From CAWJMN01 sp963844055 (lineage in GTDB: Bacteria > Planctomycetota > Planctomycetia > Pirellulales > Pirellulaceae), in NCBI GenBank assembly GCA_963844055.1, contig CAWJMN010000002.1, positions 1,736,001-1,800,000 on the forward strand: a DNA stretch of 64,000 nt, given 5' to 3'. Below the pieces are notes generated by a model that saw nothing but the letters and a program-made list of their open reading frames with translations, was not told the DNA's origin and made no database searches. Position numbers and translations under genes: made by a program. Shown one piece after another: positions 27,079 to 35,148 of the stretch; positions within the stretch are counted from its first letter, which is position 1; every line of letters begins with the position of its first letter.

Positions 27079-27297
27079 ATGACCCAAAAGAAAAACCAAG
27101 CACGAATTCGACTTTGTGACGCATCGACTTCGCTTTGTATCGAAGTCTGGGAGGGTAAATGGGATCATCTGCCGGAGATACACGCCAAACCAATCGCCGA
27201 GTGCTTGAAATTGTTTGAGGAACTGGAACGGCGTTGTCCTGGACACTCCCTTGAGGATTATCGAGATGCCTTCTGCCGAGCCATGGTGAACAAGTAG
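27079..27297 (+). CDS. Small hypothetical protein
   Basis: This 72-residue soluble protein has no recognised domain. Protein-like composition begins at the ATG at 27079; the frame upstream runs into the MITE-like element and is not credible as coding. A short gene or the 3' remnant of a longer one are both possible. Confidence 0.45.
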   Translation: MTQKKNQARIRLCDASTSLCIEVWEGKWDHLPEIHAKPIAECLKLFEELERRCPGHSLEDYRDAFCRAMVNK

Positions 27298-27649
27298 GTA
27301 ACGCCCGCAAAGGACGTGATAAAAGGCATCTGCTATTTGAATGGCGAGTCCGTTTTTGCAGGCCATTTCTAACAGGACCAGCAAAAACGGGCTCCCACCC
27401 TAGCAGACACCACCCTTTGAAGCACCAAAGTTGCGCTTCCATACCGGCCCAGAACATCGCGCTAGGAACGATTGCGATCCTCGCGATCTTACTGCCAAGT
27501 CTTTATAAGGCAGTGGTCCACGAAGAGAATTCTCTAGACATGCTGCAATACAGAAGAAATAATTGGTTTTATAAATCTAGGTAGCAACGTTCTGGAATTC
27601 CTGCCGGAACTTTGACCTATAAGCGGTCTTTTCATGGGACTATGGTGTG
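27298..27649. other. Intergenic region with a long inverted repeat
   Basis: No gene is seen. The inverted repeat at 27346-27394 (see its own entry) is the only clear structure. Confidence 0.5.
27346..27394. repeat. Hairpin-forming inverted repeat
   Basis: GAGTCCGTTTTTGC (27346-27359) pairs with GCAAAAACGGGCTC (27381-27394), 13 of 14 positions, around a 21-base loop. There is no terminal T run, so it is not a standard terminator. The GAGTCCGTTT arm also occurs near 24975. Confidence 0.6.
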
Positions 27650-28213
27650 ATGTCGTTCTTCGCCTACACAGCCTCAAGTGACGGCATACATAAGATTGAC
27701 TATAAGACTCGAAACGACGCGACAGGAGTCATTGGAACTTTGTTGCCAATCTCAGCTCCGGCGGCAACCGCAGATGACCGTGATTCGATCACAGAAAAGG
27801 CGTACGCACATGTCGGTCGCAATCCTTCGGATTTGGTATACATCGCCGATTCCGAGGGACTGCTCTACGAAGTCATCAGAACATATAACGCGCAGGTGGA
27901 CAAACTACAGAGCTGGCTCTTTGCCGCTGGGTGGTTGTTTGCGTTGAGTGTCATTTGCTTCCTCACCACGATTGTGTTCGGGTTTGGTATCTATGGCTTT
28001 CTATTTTTTGTCGGGGGCGCCGTTTTTTATCTTCTGCTGGTTTTAGGTGGAGTCTACAACGCAGTGGAGGGCGCAGTCACTTGCTCAATTATTCTCATTC
28101 TATTATTACTCCTAATTCCAGCTATTACGGCAGTGCGCAAGGTTCAAAAACCCTCGCCAGATGCAACATCATCGACTGGTATATCGCAAAGTCCTTCCTC
28201 CACTCCTGACTAG
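27650..28213 (+). CDS. Membrane protein, unknown
   Basis: This 187-residue protein has a soluble N-terminal domain of about 80 residues (ending SDLVYIADSEGLLYEVIRTYN), three closely spaced transmembrane segments (about residues 93-160), and a short serine-rich cytoplasmic tail. I do not recognise a family. The ATG at 27650 is preferred; an adjacent GTG at 27647 would add one residue. It is 26 bases upstream of the next gene and probably co-transcribed with it. Confidence 0.6.
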   Translation: MSFFAYTASSDGIHKIDYKTRNDATGVIGTLLPISAPAATADDRDSITEKAYAHVGRNPSDLVYIADSEGLLYEVIRTYNAQVDKLQSWLFAAGWLFALSVICFLTTIVFGFGIYGFLFFVGGAVFYLLLVLGGVYNAVEGAVTCSIILILLLLLIPAITAVRKVQKPSPDATSSTGISQSPSSTPD

Positions 28214-28239
28214 ACGATTTCGCCAACAGATCAACTCCA

Positions 28240-28779
28240 ATGCCGCTTCTGAAGTACACGATGCCGACGAAGTTGCCGTTCTATGCCGAATGCGATTTTC
28301 CTGTCTACCCCGGCACCTTTTTGTTCTTCCTCAAGAACATCATGGCAAGCTTGCGTTTAAAGATTGTCGAAAACGCTAGAGAACTCGACAAATGGACAAC
28401 GGAGAAGGATGTCTACAAGAGGCATATGACGGATGTCAACCGCCTTCGGTGGCTGGAATCTCGCAGTCAATCAGGCGACGCGATTATTGAATGGGACAAC
28501 GCGGCCAAAGACTTATCTGACTATGTGAACCTTTCCTTGCTGGTCTACGGCGACAAATACCAGACAGCATTCTGTCCTCCTTGCATTGCTGCTTACACGC
28601 CAGAACAAATGCAAGTGATGGAATGGCAGGTTCGCTCAGGAACCTCCGGCATACTCGGACGTCGCTTGGTCTGTCCCAAAGGCCACACGCTCTTCTCAAC
28701 TGCAGAAATGGATGGCCAGCTGATGCAAGAAGAGGAGCCCAATACGACACACCGGTTGTTGCCCAAGGTTATCGAATAG
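28240..28779 (+). CDS. Hypothetical protein with cysteine pairs
   Basis: This 179-residue soluble protein carries a CPPC pair and a later CPKGH, a possible split zinc site in its C-terminal half. The middle (NAARELDKWTT-like to SQSGDAIIEW) is helical and charged. The function is not known. It lies directly after the three-TM protein and is followed by a family D repeat. Confidence 0.6.
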   Translation: MPLLKYTMPTKLPFYAECDFPVYPGTFLFFLKNIMASLRLKIVENARELDKWTTEKDVYKRHMTDVNRLRWLESRSQSGDAIIEWDNAAKDLSDYVNLSLLVYGDKYQTAFCPPCIAAYTPEQMQVMEWQVRSGTSGILGRRLVCPKGHTLFSTAEMDGQLMQEEEPNTTHRLLPKVIE

Positions 28780-28908
28780 GAAGCCATTCTGGTACCAGCT
28801 ACTCGCTTTCGCTTAAAAGTACTTTGCAGAGAGACTCTTCAATTCTCTGCAATGCCCGCACTCACTCCACCTCTTCGCGTCTTCGCCTGCACTCCCTCCG
28901 GCATTTCC

Positions 28909-28990
28909 TGTCTTCCGTGTTCCTCCGTGTTCCTCCGTGTACAAATCCCTGCCGCATTCCCGTTCGTGTCTTTCGTGCTTTTCGTGGTTA
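28909..28990 (-). repeat. Dispersed repeat, family D
   Basis: This copy is the reverse complement of the unit at 25062-25136, with TTCCTCCGTGT present twice in tandem before TACAAATCCCTGCCGCATTC. It ends in TTTTCGTGGTT. Confidence 0.85.
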
Positions 28991-29053
28991 CAATATTTTT
29001 CTGGTAGCTAGCGGAGAGTCGCTACGTATCTGTGTTTGGCGAAAGGATGAAAT

Positions 29054-29542
29054 GTGGATGCATCTCAATTACTTGATGAGCTGAGCGTACTCATTTACAG
29101 CCCGCCTCTTTCAGATTTTCGATTGGATGGACGTATCTCCGATACAACCAATCCACTTGCTGTTGTCATGCTGTTGATCGATTACGAAACCGAGTATTCC
29201 ATGAGTGGCATCACCGGTTTCCTTGGCAACTCGGCCGGTAGTCGACTCCCTGAGACTATACGCGCAATTCGTGCTATTGGATCCGACGAACATGCGGACA
29301 TCTTAGAATCTATTCAATCGACGGCCATTTCTGCCGGCATGACATATGATGCAATGCAAGCCGACTGCGTAGGTCTGGAATCGTTTGCCGTTACATCATT
29401 TGAAAAACTGCACGGCGACAAGTGGGGTGAAGCATGTTGCTCGATCCACACCCTACACGATAAAGTTGACTGGGATAGTTTTTGGTCAGCAATGCTAGGC
29501 TTCGTCGAGAAGAATGTCGATTCGATCAAGAGTCAACTCTAA
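29054..29542 (+). CDS. DUF4375 (DMP19-like) protein
   Basis: This 162-residue soluble protein contains the DUF4375 signature: a VVMLLIDYETE helix, a glycine-rich GITGFLGNSAGSRLPETIRAIRAIGSDEHADIL, and a C-terminal tryptophan-containing stretch. The family is named after the DNA-mimic protein DMP19 and is common among immunity-like orphan proteins. DNA mimicry is not shown here. The start is a GTG at 29054; no better start lies before the conserved part. Confidence 0.65.
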   Translation: MDASQLLDELSVLIYSPPLSDFRLDGRISDTTNPLAVVMLLIDYETEYSMSGITGFLGNSAGSRLPETIRAIRAIGSDEHADILESIQSTAISAGMTYDAMQADCVGLESFAVTSFEKLHGDKWGEACCSIHTLHDKVDWDSFWSAMLGFVEKNVDSIKSQL

Positions 29543-29634
29543 GGCTATCAAGCCCCGTAACGAGTCATTGGCCGCAAACTGCAATCCGCATGGATTGGTG
29601 AATGCATGTGCCTGGCAACTAAGAAGAACGATCA

Positions 29635-29988
29635 ATGAACTGGGTACGCATCGAACACAACATTTCGCTCAATGATCCAGAGACGCGATTCCACTTCGAA
29701 TCATCAGAAGGTGGCACGATAAAACTGTGCTACCGCGATTGGCAGAATCGAGGAATTGTTATCCACTTTTTTGGTGTAGAGCACTTTTCGTTTGGTTTTC
29801 TTCCGCCCAACGAAGAATGCGAGGAAGGGGCCTTCTATCGCTCAGCCGATACATCGTTGATTGATCGATTAAACGACTGCCAACGGATCGGTCCTAACGA
29901 GGCAATCTTCCATTACCTGATTGGTTCAAACGAAGGTGAGTGGTGCGAAATTGTAGCTGCGTCATACACCATTGTTATCGAGCAATGA
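29635..29988 (+). CDS. Hypothetical protein
   Basis: This 117-residue acidic protein is rich in aromatic residues (IVIHFFGVEHFSFGFLPP) with no signal peptide. The beta-rich composition and size resemble immunity-type proteins. No family is recognised. It is followed by a family D repeat that overlaps nothing coding. Confidence 0.55.
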   Translation: MNWVRIEHNISLNDPETRFHFESSEGGTIKLCYRDWQNRGIVIHFFGVEHFSFGFLPPNEECEEGAFYRSADTSLIDRLNDCQRIGPNEAIFHYLIGSNEGEWCEIVAASYTIVIEQ

Positions 29989-30070
29989 CGAAACCATCAC
30001 CTCTTCTTTTGCATTTCCAAACAACCGATCTATTTTTCAAGATACCCGCACTTCCCCCGGCATTTCTTGG

Positions 30071-30147
30071 CGTCCGTGTCTTCCGTGTTCCTCCGTGTAC
30101 AAATCTCTGCCGCATTCCCGTTCGTGCCTTTCGTGCTTTTCGTGGTT
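30071..30147 (-). repeat. Dispersed repeat, family D
   Basis: This is the reverse complement of the unit at 25062-25136: GTGTCTTCCGTGTTCCTCC, then TACAAATCTCTGCCGCATTC and CGTGCCTTTCGTGCTTTTCG. It lies between a hypothetical gene and the 3' end of lrgB. Confidence 0.85.
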
Positions 30148-30172
30148 CCACTCCCCCGGCCTTCTACCGTGG

Positions 30173-30889
30173 TTAACTTCCCCCGCCTCCGCCGACATAC
30201 TTCATCACAATCGGCACCAGAATCACCGTGACCAGCGCATGCAGTCCAATCGCCAGGCCCGCAAACGCTCCGGGTTCATTCCCATCTTGAAAAGCTCGGG
30301 CCGTTCCGGCGCCATGTGCGCACATTCCTAAGGCAAACCCTTGGGCGGCCTGCGAACGTTGGCCGAACAATCTGCTAGAGAGCCGCAAGAAAGCAGGAGC
30401 AGTGGCAGAGCCTGTGATCCCGGTGATAAGAACAAAGCCAACTGTCAGCGACGAGACGCCCCCCACTTGCTCCGCCAGCGCCATCGCCACCGGCGTGGTG
30501 ATGCTTTTGGGGGCAGACGAGGCGATGATGGCGTAGCTAATTCCGGCCGCCTTCAGTAGGCCGACCGTGATGCCAATGCTCGTAACGGCACCCGCCATCG
30601 TCGCGGCTAGCAGTGGAAGCCAAGCGTTTCTTATCCGCTCACGCTGCTCGTAAAGTGGTACGGCCAACGCGACCGTGGCGGGCCCCAGCAAAAAATGCAA
30701 GAACTGCGTCCCCGCAAAATAGTCGTCGTAGCTTACGCCGGTCATTAGCAGAACAACAATGACAAACACGACCGACCACAGCAGCGAATTGAAGATCGCC
30801 CGCTGCCCCGACCAGCGATAAATGAGTTCCGCCACCTCATAACAGAGCAGCGTAATACCGATTGCAAACAAGGTCATTTCCGAAATCAC
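30173..30889 (-). CDS. lrgB: LrgB/CidB-family membrane protein
   Basis: This 238-residue polytopic membrane protein is the CidB/LrgB partner of a holin-like LrgA/CidA. Family hallmarks are SAPKSITTPVAMALAEQVGG and the C-terminal FALGMCAHGAGTARAFQDG. In other bacteria these pairs affect murein hydrolase export, pyruvate or glycolate transport and death or lysis. The GTG start at 30889 overlaps the LrgA stop (GTGA), indicating translational coupling. The C terminus ends in a run of glycines. Confidence 0.9.
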   Translation of the reverse strand: MISEMTLFAIGITLLCYEVAELIYRWSGQRAIFNSLLWSVVFVIVVLLMTGVSYDDYFAGTQFLHFLLGPATVALAVPLYEQRERIRNAWLPLLAATMAGAVTSIGITVGLLKAAGISYAIIASSAPKSITTPVAMALAEQVGGVSSLTVGFVLITGITGSATAPAFLRLSSRLFGQRSQAAQGFALGMCAHGAGTARAFQDGNEPGAFAGLAIGLHALVTVILVPIVMKYVGGGGGS

Positions 30890-31253
30890 GCTTGCTCCTC
30901 CTGCCCCAGGCGTCGCACGGCGTCAAAGGTCAAGGCCGAGACGAGAGCCGTCCCCCAGGTCGCCATCACCGACACCACCAGCAGCACGATCCCTTGGCTC
31001 AGCGATGTCGCCAAAGATCGCCATCATCCCCACGCTGGCCGGAACGAACAGGACGAGCATGTTCCGCAAAAGGGTATGACTAAACGGCGCGATCTTCGCA
31101 TGCAGCCCCGGCACAAGCCACAGGGCGATAAAAAGCAAAACCGCCCCGATCACACTTCCCGGCACAGGCAGCTTGCCATAGCGCGCGGCAAACTCGCCGG
31201 CTGAGCTGCGCAGCCACCAGGACCAAAAACGGAAAGAACGCCGACAATTTCAT
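30886..31253 (-). CDS. lrgA: LrgA/CidA-family holin-like protein, two frameshifts
   Basis: From the ATG at 31253 the sequence reads as a CidA/LrgA protein (KLSAFFPFLVLVAAQLS) until about 31199, where an extra base in AGCCGG shifts the frame. The family sequence resumes (EFAARYGKLPVPGSVIGAVLLF through MLVLFVPASVGMMAIFGDI) and is lost again at about 31003. It then resumes as LSQGIVLLVVSVMATWGTALVSALTFDAVRRLG to a TGA that overlaps the lrgB start. Removing one base at each site gives a 121-residue protein with four TM helices, the normal family length. Two independent insertions in an otherwise perfectly conserved 370 bases suggest sequence error, though decay is possible. Confidence 0.8.
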
Positions 31254-31283
31254 AGCACGGGCCGATTGCAAATCGATCACCAT

Positions 31284-31306
31284 TTACGATACACTACGTC
31301 TCGTAA
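31284..31306. promoter_or_regulatory. Putative TetR operator 1
   Basis: This 23-base palindrome has outer arms TTACGA (31284-31289) and TCGTAA (31301-31306). It ends on the A of the TetR start codon and lies 30 bases from the lrgA start on the other strand. Its right arm CGTCTCGTA (31297-31305) is repeated in inverse as TACGAGACG at 31322-31330. Confidence 0.6.
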
Positions 31307-31908
31307 TGAAAAACAGCATAATACGAGACGACTCGTCTCGCAAGTCCGCTCGCCCAGGTCGCCCTCGTAGTTTGGCTACGCAGGAGGCGGTCCTGGCTGC
31401 CTCCCTTCAGCTGACGCAGCGAATTGGCTATGCCAAACTGACCATGGAGGGGATCGCGGCCGAAGCGGGGGTCGGCAAGCAGACGATCTACCGCTGGTGG
31501 CCCTCCAAGGCGGCCGTTGTACTCGAAGCGTTCACGCGCGACGCCTCCTCCACGGTTTCGGTCAAACTGACCGGCAATCGCCAAGCCGATCTGGCTGCCT
31601 TCTTAGCAGCCGTCTTTCGCCGTATGAACGGCCCCAGCGGCATCATCTTCCGCAGCCTCCTTTCCGAGGCACTCACCAGCCCCGAATTCTCGGCCGAGCT
31701 CTATAACCACTACCTCACCAGCCGCGTCGAAGCGCTGACCGCCATCCTTCAGCAAGAAATCGCTCGCCCCGTTTCCGCTGACGCGCTCTCGCAAGCGATC
31801 GAGATGATCTACGGGGCTATTTGGTACCGCCTGATCGCCCGCAAGCCACTTACCCCCGCCATCGCCAACCAACTCTCCAAAGCTGCGATGGTTTTGTTTG
31901 ATTTCTAA
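31306..31908 (+). CDS. TetR-family transcriptional regulator
   Basis: This is a 200-residue regulator. The N-terminal helix-turn-helix covers about residues 20-70 (AVLAASLQLTQRIGYAKLTMEGIAAEAGVGKQTIYRWWPSKAAVVLEAF). The ligand domain follows, with the usual helical composition. Divergence from lrgAB across a short region holding two operator-like palindromes suggests that it represses lrgAB and itself. The inducing ligand is unknown. Confidence 0.9.
   Translation: MKNSIIRDDSSRKSARPGRPRSLATQEAVLAASLQLTQRIGYAKLTMEGIAAEAGVGKQTIYRWWPSKAAVVLEAFTRDASSTVSVKLTGNRQADLAAFLAAVFRRMNGPSGIIFRSLLSEALTSPEFSAELYNHYLTSRVEALTAILQQEIARPVSADALSQAIEMIYGAIWYRLIARKPLTPAIANQLSKAAMVLFDF
31324..31340. promoter_or_regulatory. 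Putative TetR operator 2, inside the gene
   Basis: CGAGACGA-C-TCGTCTCG is a perfect 8-base inverted repeat with a 1-base centre, covering codons 7-12 of the TetR gene. It shares the CGAGACG/CGTCTCG core with operator 1, which supports both being sites for the same protein. Confidence 0.55.
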
Positions 31909-32038
31909 TGTCACTTATTTTATCTTTTTACACAGAGCCATCGTGAAGCGTCTCAAGAAAACCAATCACGGACTTTATCGTAATTGACATAACTTCGCAC
32001 GAGACGGTTTTAGAAAGCTGGTTGCAGCGAATTTGGCA

Positions 32039-32794
32039 ATGTTAGACGCCTTCTTGGAAAACATGGTGGCCAACCTAGGTGACTGTTTTGCTAGGAAGCC
32101 GTTTGAGAAGTCGCTCTCGATAAAACCTGAATTACCACAAAGGATGATGGAGCAAGAGGATCGCATTGATCTTCTATTTAGCACTTTAATGACTGCCCAA
32201 ATAAATGATGGTTTTCGATACCGCAACAAGGAATATTCACTAGCCGGAATTAGCGAAGGCGAGCTCTTTGACCCGGCGGTGTTTGATTTGAAGCCAACGT
32301 GGAGTTGCACAGCGTGCTACCGCGGATATCGTGTCACTTATTCCATATTAAACTCACATCTAATTATTTCGGACCTACACATCAATCTGGTTGAAGACGA
32401 CAAAGGCCGTAAACGCCAACAGGGTCCAACCATTAATGGCGTCACGGCGGTAGAGCCGGGGAAAAAGCTGGGTTTTTTCTTCAACAATACGTATGCCGAT
32501 CTGAATCTTCATATGGAGTATAGTGGGGGACTACTGATAGCAGATGGATTCATTAGAGAGTTGTACGTTCATATGGGGTTTCACTCTGCATGGAAGTACG
32601 AGACTGTGTTTGAATTGATCTTCGAAAATGGAATTCTGGTTGAGGAGTGTGACCGCTCTAAAAAGATGGCGGAGCTGCGTCAGCAGATACTAGAATCGCG
32701 TCGCGACGCTGATTCTGGTGTCATGCCGACCAAGAGTGAAATTCAAAGTTTCATCGAACGCGCTTTTGATCGCAAATACACTCGAGATTTGTAA
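32039..32794 (+). CDS. Hypothetical protein
   Basis: This 251-residue soluble protein has alternating charged helices and beta-like stretches (GFFFNNTYADLNLHMEYSGGLLIADGFI). It includes the pair CTACYRGYR but no second cysteine pair. No family is recognised. AT-rich codon use relative to pheS suggests acquired DNA. The start is uncertain: a TTG at 32033 and the ATG at 32039 give nearly the same protein, and a start at an internal ATG before EQEDRIDLLF is possible. Confidence 0.55.
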   Translation: MLDAFLENMVANLGDCFARKPFEKSLSIKPELPQRMMEQEDRIDLLFSTLMTAQINDGFRYRNKEYSLAGISEGELFDPAVFDLKPTWSCTACYRGYRVTYSILNSHLIISDLHINLVEDDKGRKRQQGPTINGVTAVEPGKKLGFFFNNTYADLNLHMEYSGGLLIADGFIRELYVHMGFHSAWKYETVFELIFENGILVEECDRSKKMAELRQQILESRRDADSGVMPTKSEIQSFIERAFDRKYTRDL

Positions 32795-32830
32795 CAATTC
32801 AAAAAACGCCAACAGTTTTTGCCAAGAGCC

Positions 32831-33295
32831 ATGCTCCTGAAACGCGGTATCACTGGCTTCATTCCTAAGCACGAATGCGACACTCTGCCTAGATTTTCTT
32901 TTGAAGAGTTCCAAAGCGTTGTCCATGCGGCCGCAGTTGCGTTGCGGATGAGCATCGCGAATAGCAAGCCTTGCGGCATAACGCCGAACTTCCATCGCGC
33001 ACAACTTAATGACTCTCAATCATCGACCCAAGTGTTGGGCCACTCGATCTATCCACTAATTGCTTTTGCCGAGTTAGCGAGCGAGCAAACTTGCCAATTG
33101 CGATTCTTAGATTGCCCACGTATTGCCGCGACCATTCAAACGTTGTTCCCAAACCTCATCATTGCTAGTTTGTTCGAACTTTCACAGCCAATTGCGGAAT
33201 CAGACTTTGAGTTATTGGATGATGTGGAACGCAAGCAAATCAGATATTGGAAACCAGCAACAATCGGACAAGTCGTATTCAATTGGTGGGATTGA
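32831..33295 (+). CDS. Hypothetical protein
   Basis: This 154-residue protein has no signal peptide, no recognised domain and several cysteines spread through its length. It follows the previous hypothetical gene after 36 bases and may be co-transcribed. Its last codons run into the duplicated segment that starts at 33292, so its true 3' end could have been altered by that duplication. Confidence 0.5.
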   Translation: MLLKRGITGFIPKHECDTLPRFSFEEFQSVVHAAAVALRMSIANSKPCGITPNFHRAQLNDSQSSTQVLGHSIYPLIAFAELASEQTCQLRFLDCPRIAATIQTLFPNLIIASLFELSQPIAESDFELLDDVERKQIRYWKPATIGQVVFNWWD

Positions 33296-33534
33296 TCCGG
33301 CGATCACTAGCTAGTCTCAGTTCGGCGGATGCTTTCCAACCAGCACCCACAAAGATCGCACTTCCACGAGCTGCGGCCGATTCATGCGCAGCAAATGGAT
33401 CGTCGCCGTGCCGATGTCGGAAAGCCCGACAATCAGCGTTCCGTTAACGGACCAATCAAAATGGTCCAGGCATCGATCCTGCTGCGGATGAAACAGTCGA
33501 GCCTCTTTGCCACTCTCTGCAATTCCAGCCAACC
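33292..33534 (-). pseudogene. Duplicated 3' fragment of the HNH endonuclease gene
   Basis: These 243 bases are nearly identical to 34471-34713, which cover the last 72 or so codons and the stop of the HNH gene plus about 25 downstream bases. The fragment encodes the same C-terminal domain (LFHPQQDRCLDHFDWSVNG to LVGKHPPN) but lacks the HNH motif and any natural start. The match ends abruptly at both edges. Confidence 0.85.
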
Positions 33535-33613
33535 AGCAGCCATCACCCAGCACCCGCGAGTAAAGCCACCATGTTAAAAACGGCCGATCGCATACTCGGC
33601 GTGCATGGCATTG

Positions 33614-34054
33614 TTATCCGACGTTTCTGTCGTCACGGTAGTATGAATCGATCTCCGAAGCGTCCGAGCATAGTGCCCAATCACGCATTGCTGGCACAAT
33701 CACTTCGGAAAGAAACGCAAAAACATCAGGATATGTGCCCAAACAGATATCCCATTTTCTCGGATCGGGAACCGGTAAAGTCGATGAACCAAACACAGGA
33801 TGAAAGTATATCACTCGGGAAGTCACAGAGCCATCGACGATTTCTAGCCCAGCGAAGTCGTCGCAATCATGGCGTCGCGCGAACGTGAGTACGGCGCGGT
33901 GCTGGACGTCCTCCTTTGCAAACGCGCTCGAAGCGAACTGGTATTCGTCTCGATGCCGGAAGAGGAACCAAGGTTGCAAATGGAATAGTCGCAATGCCAT
34001 AAGCCACCGAAGGTCATTGGGAAGCCGCGGATCGGATTCGAGAGATGTTGTCAT
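33614..34054 (-). CDS. Hypothetical protein, SUKH-like in part
   Basis: This 146-residue soluble protein contains FARRHDCDDFAGLEI, VIYFHPVFGSS and YPDVFAFLSEVI. This pattern of an acidic 'CDD' turn and a C-terminal helix recalls SMI1/KNR4-type immunity proteins, but the match is weak. It lies between the two copies of the HNH 3' end and could be cargo of that segment. Confidence 0.5.
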   Translation of the reverse strand: MTTSLESDPRLPNDLRWLMALRLFHLQPWFLFRHRDEYQFASSAFAKEDVQHRAVLTFARRHDCDDFAGLEIVDGSVTSRVIYFHPVFGSSTLPVPDPRKWDICLGTYPDVFAFLSEVIVPAMRDWALCSDASEIDSYYRDDRNVG

Positions 34055-34117
34055 GAAGTTCGAATCTCTGTCGGATAACTAGTAATTCTCAGGCGCATGC
34101 GCCGGTAAACGGAGGTT

Positions 34118-34306
34118 TCATCGTAGCCCATTTAGCAGGTCAAATGAGCTGTGAGATCCGTTAATTTGCGCCTCATCCTCCAAAATGTAAAGCTGCGTCA
34201 TTTCCAGTGAATTGTGACCCAAAATATCCTGAAGTCGTTTTAAGGGCATTCCAGATAGGTGCAAATGTGTTGCTACTGCCCGACGTATGTCGTGCGGAAT
34301 AACTGG
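34118..34306 (-). pseudogene. Tyrosine recombinase C-terminal remnant
   Basis: On the minus strand, about 62 codons ending in TGA at 34118 read as the end of a phage-type integrase. The stretch PHDIRRAVATHLHLSG carries the H-x-x-R catalytic pair, LQDILGHNS the second histidine in its LGH box, and LEMTQLYI the nucleophile tyrosine. A stop codon immediately upstream and an abrupt change of sequence at about 34307 show that the rest of the gene is missing. Confidence 0.85.
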
Positions 34307-34453
34307 CTAGAGAAAATACTTCCTACCGTTCGCAGTTTTCTCGAAACCCACAAAGCGCATGGAATCGTATACGTTGAATCAGAACGAATCCATGCAGAAG
34401 ATTCTTTGTATTACCACTGGATCGAGGTTGATGACCAATCCGCTATCGAATAG
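34292..34453 (+). pseudogene. Possible 3' remnant of a hypothetical gene
   Basis: From about 34298 a plus-strand frame reads as credible protein (WLEKILPTVRSFLETHKAH, then YVESERIHAEDSLYYHWIEV) to a stop at 34453. No proper start or N-terminal half exists, because the sequence upstream is the recombinase remnant. It is probably the tail of a gene cut at the same junction. Confidence 0.4.
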
Positions 34454-34495
34454 CGATACGGCTTGTTGGGTTGATTCGGCGATCATTCGTTGAGC

Positions 34496-34909
34496 TCAAT
34501 TTGGTGGATGCTTTCCAACCAGCACCCACAAAGACCGCACTTCCACTAGCTGCGGCCGATTCATGCGCAGCAAATGGATCGTCGCCGTGCCGATGTCGGA
34601 AAGCCCGACAATCAGCGTTCCGTTAACGGACCAATCAAAATGGTCCAGCCATCGATCCTGCTGCGGATGAAACAGGCGGGCCTCTTTGCCACTCTCTGCA
34701 ATTCCAGCCAACCGATTTGACTTGTATCGATTGCAGGTTGGACAAGCTAGGCACAGATTTTCTGTCAAACCATTCAGAGACTGCGGAAGGATATGCTCGA
34801 CCTCAAAGGTCACCACGGTGAGGGATTCACTGGATTTACAGTACACACAGCACTGCGAAAAATGCTCGCGCACTCGTCGCCTAAGTTCGACGGGAATATA
34901 GTCGCTCAA
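34496..34909 (-). CDS. HNH endonuclease
   Basis: This 137-residue HNH nuclease has C21 and C24 (CVYCKSS) as the first zinc pair, then FEVEHILPQSLNG with the catalytic histidine, and CPTCNRYK with the second cysteine pair and the family asparagine. The remaining 70 residues form a C-terminal domain (LFHPQQDRWLDHFDWS) often seen after HNH domains in cyanobacteria and planctomycetes. It begins 2 bases after the stop of a small partner gene. The 3' half is duplicated 1.2 kb downstream. Confidence 0.9.
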   Translation of the reverse strand: MSDYIPVELRRRVREHFSQCCVYCKSSESLTVVTFEVEHILPQSLNGLTENLCLACPTCNRYKSNRLAGIAESGKEARLFHPQQDRWLDHFDWSVNGTLIVGLSDIGTATIHLLRMNRPQLVEVRSLWVLVGKHPPN

Positions 34910-34911
34910 AA

Positions 34912-35148
34912 CTATTCCTCTGTCGTCATCTGACTTAGTGCGACAGCGGCACGCGCCTTCACCAGATTGAGCTCATCGATTTGCTTCAGTAGCAGGTCAA
35001 GATCATGCATCTCTTCTTGCGAGAGTTTCCCTTCCCCGTTTCGAGCCAACAGTTCGTCCAGCTTCGATTGGCTCTTGGGAGCTAATGCCATGTCGGCCAG
35101 AGCAGTCAGCCCTTCTGTACTAACCATGAGACGAACTTCGTGCGACAT
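34912..35148 (-). CDS. Small protein upstream of the HNH endonuclease
   Basis: This 78-residue, mostly helical charged protein (KLDELLARNGEGKLSQEEMHDLDLLLKQIDEL region) resembles the small helical proteins that often precede this kind of HNH gene. The tight 2-base spacing means the pair is one operon. An antitoxin or regulatory role is possible but only inferred from context. Confidence 0.65.
   Translation of the reverse strand: MSHEVRLMVSTEGLTALADMALAPKSQSKLDELLARNGEGKLSQEEMHDLDLLLKQIDELNLVKARAAVALSQMTTEE

Noticed and set aside
34259..34453. Complete small gene starting at 34259
   Set aside because: The first half overlaps the recombinase remnant antisense; only the part after about 34298 looks coding, so it is listed as a remnant.
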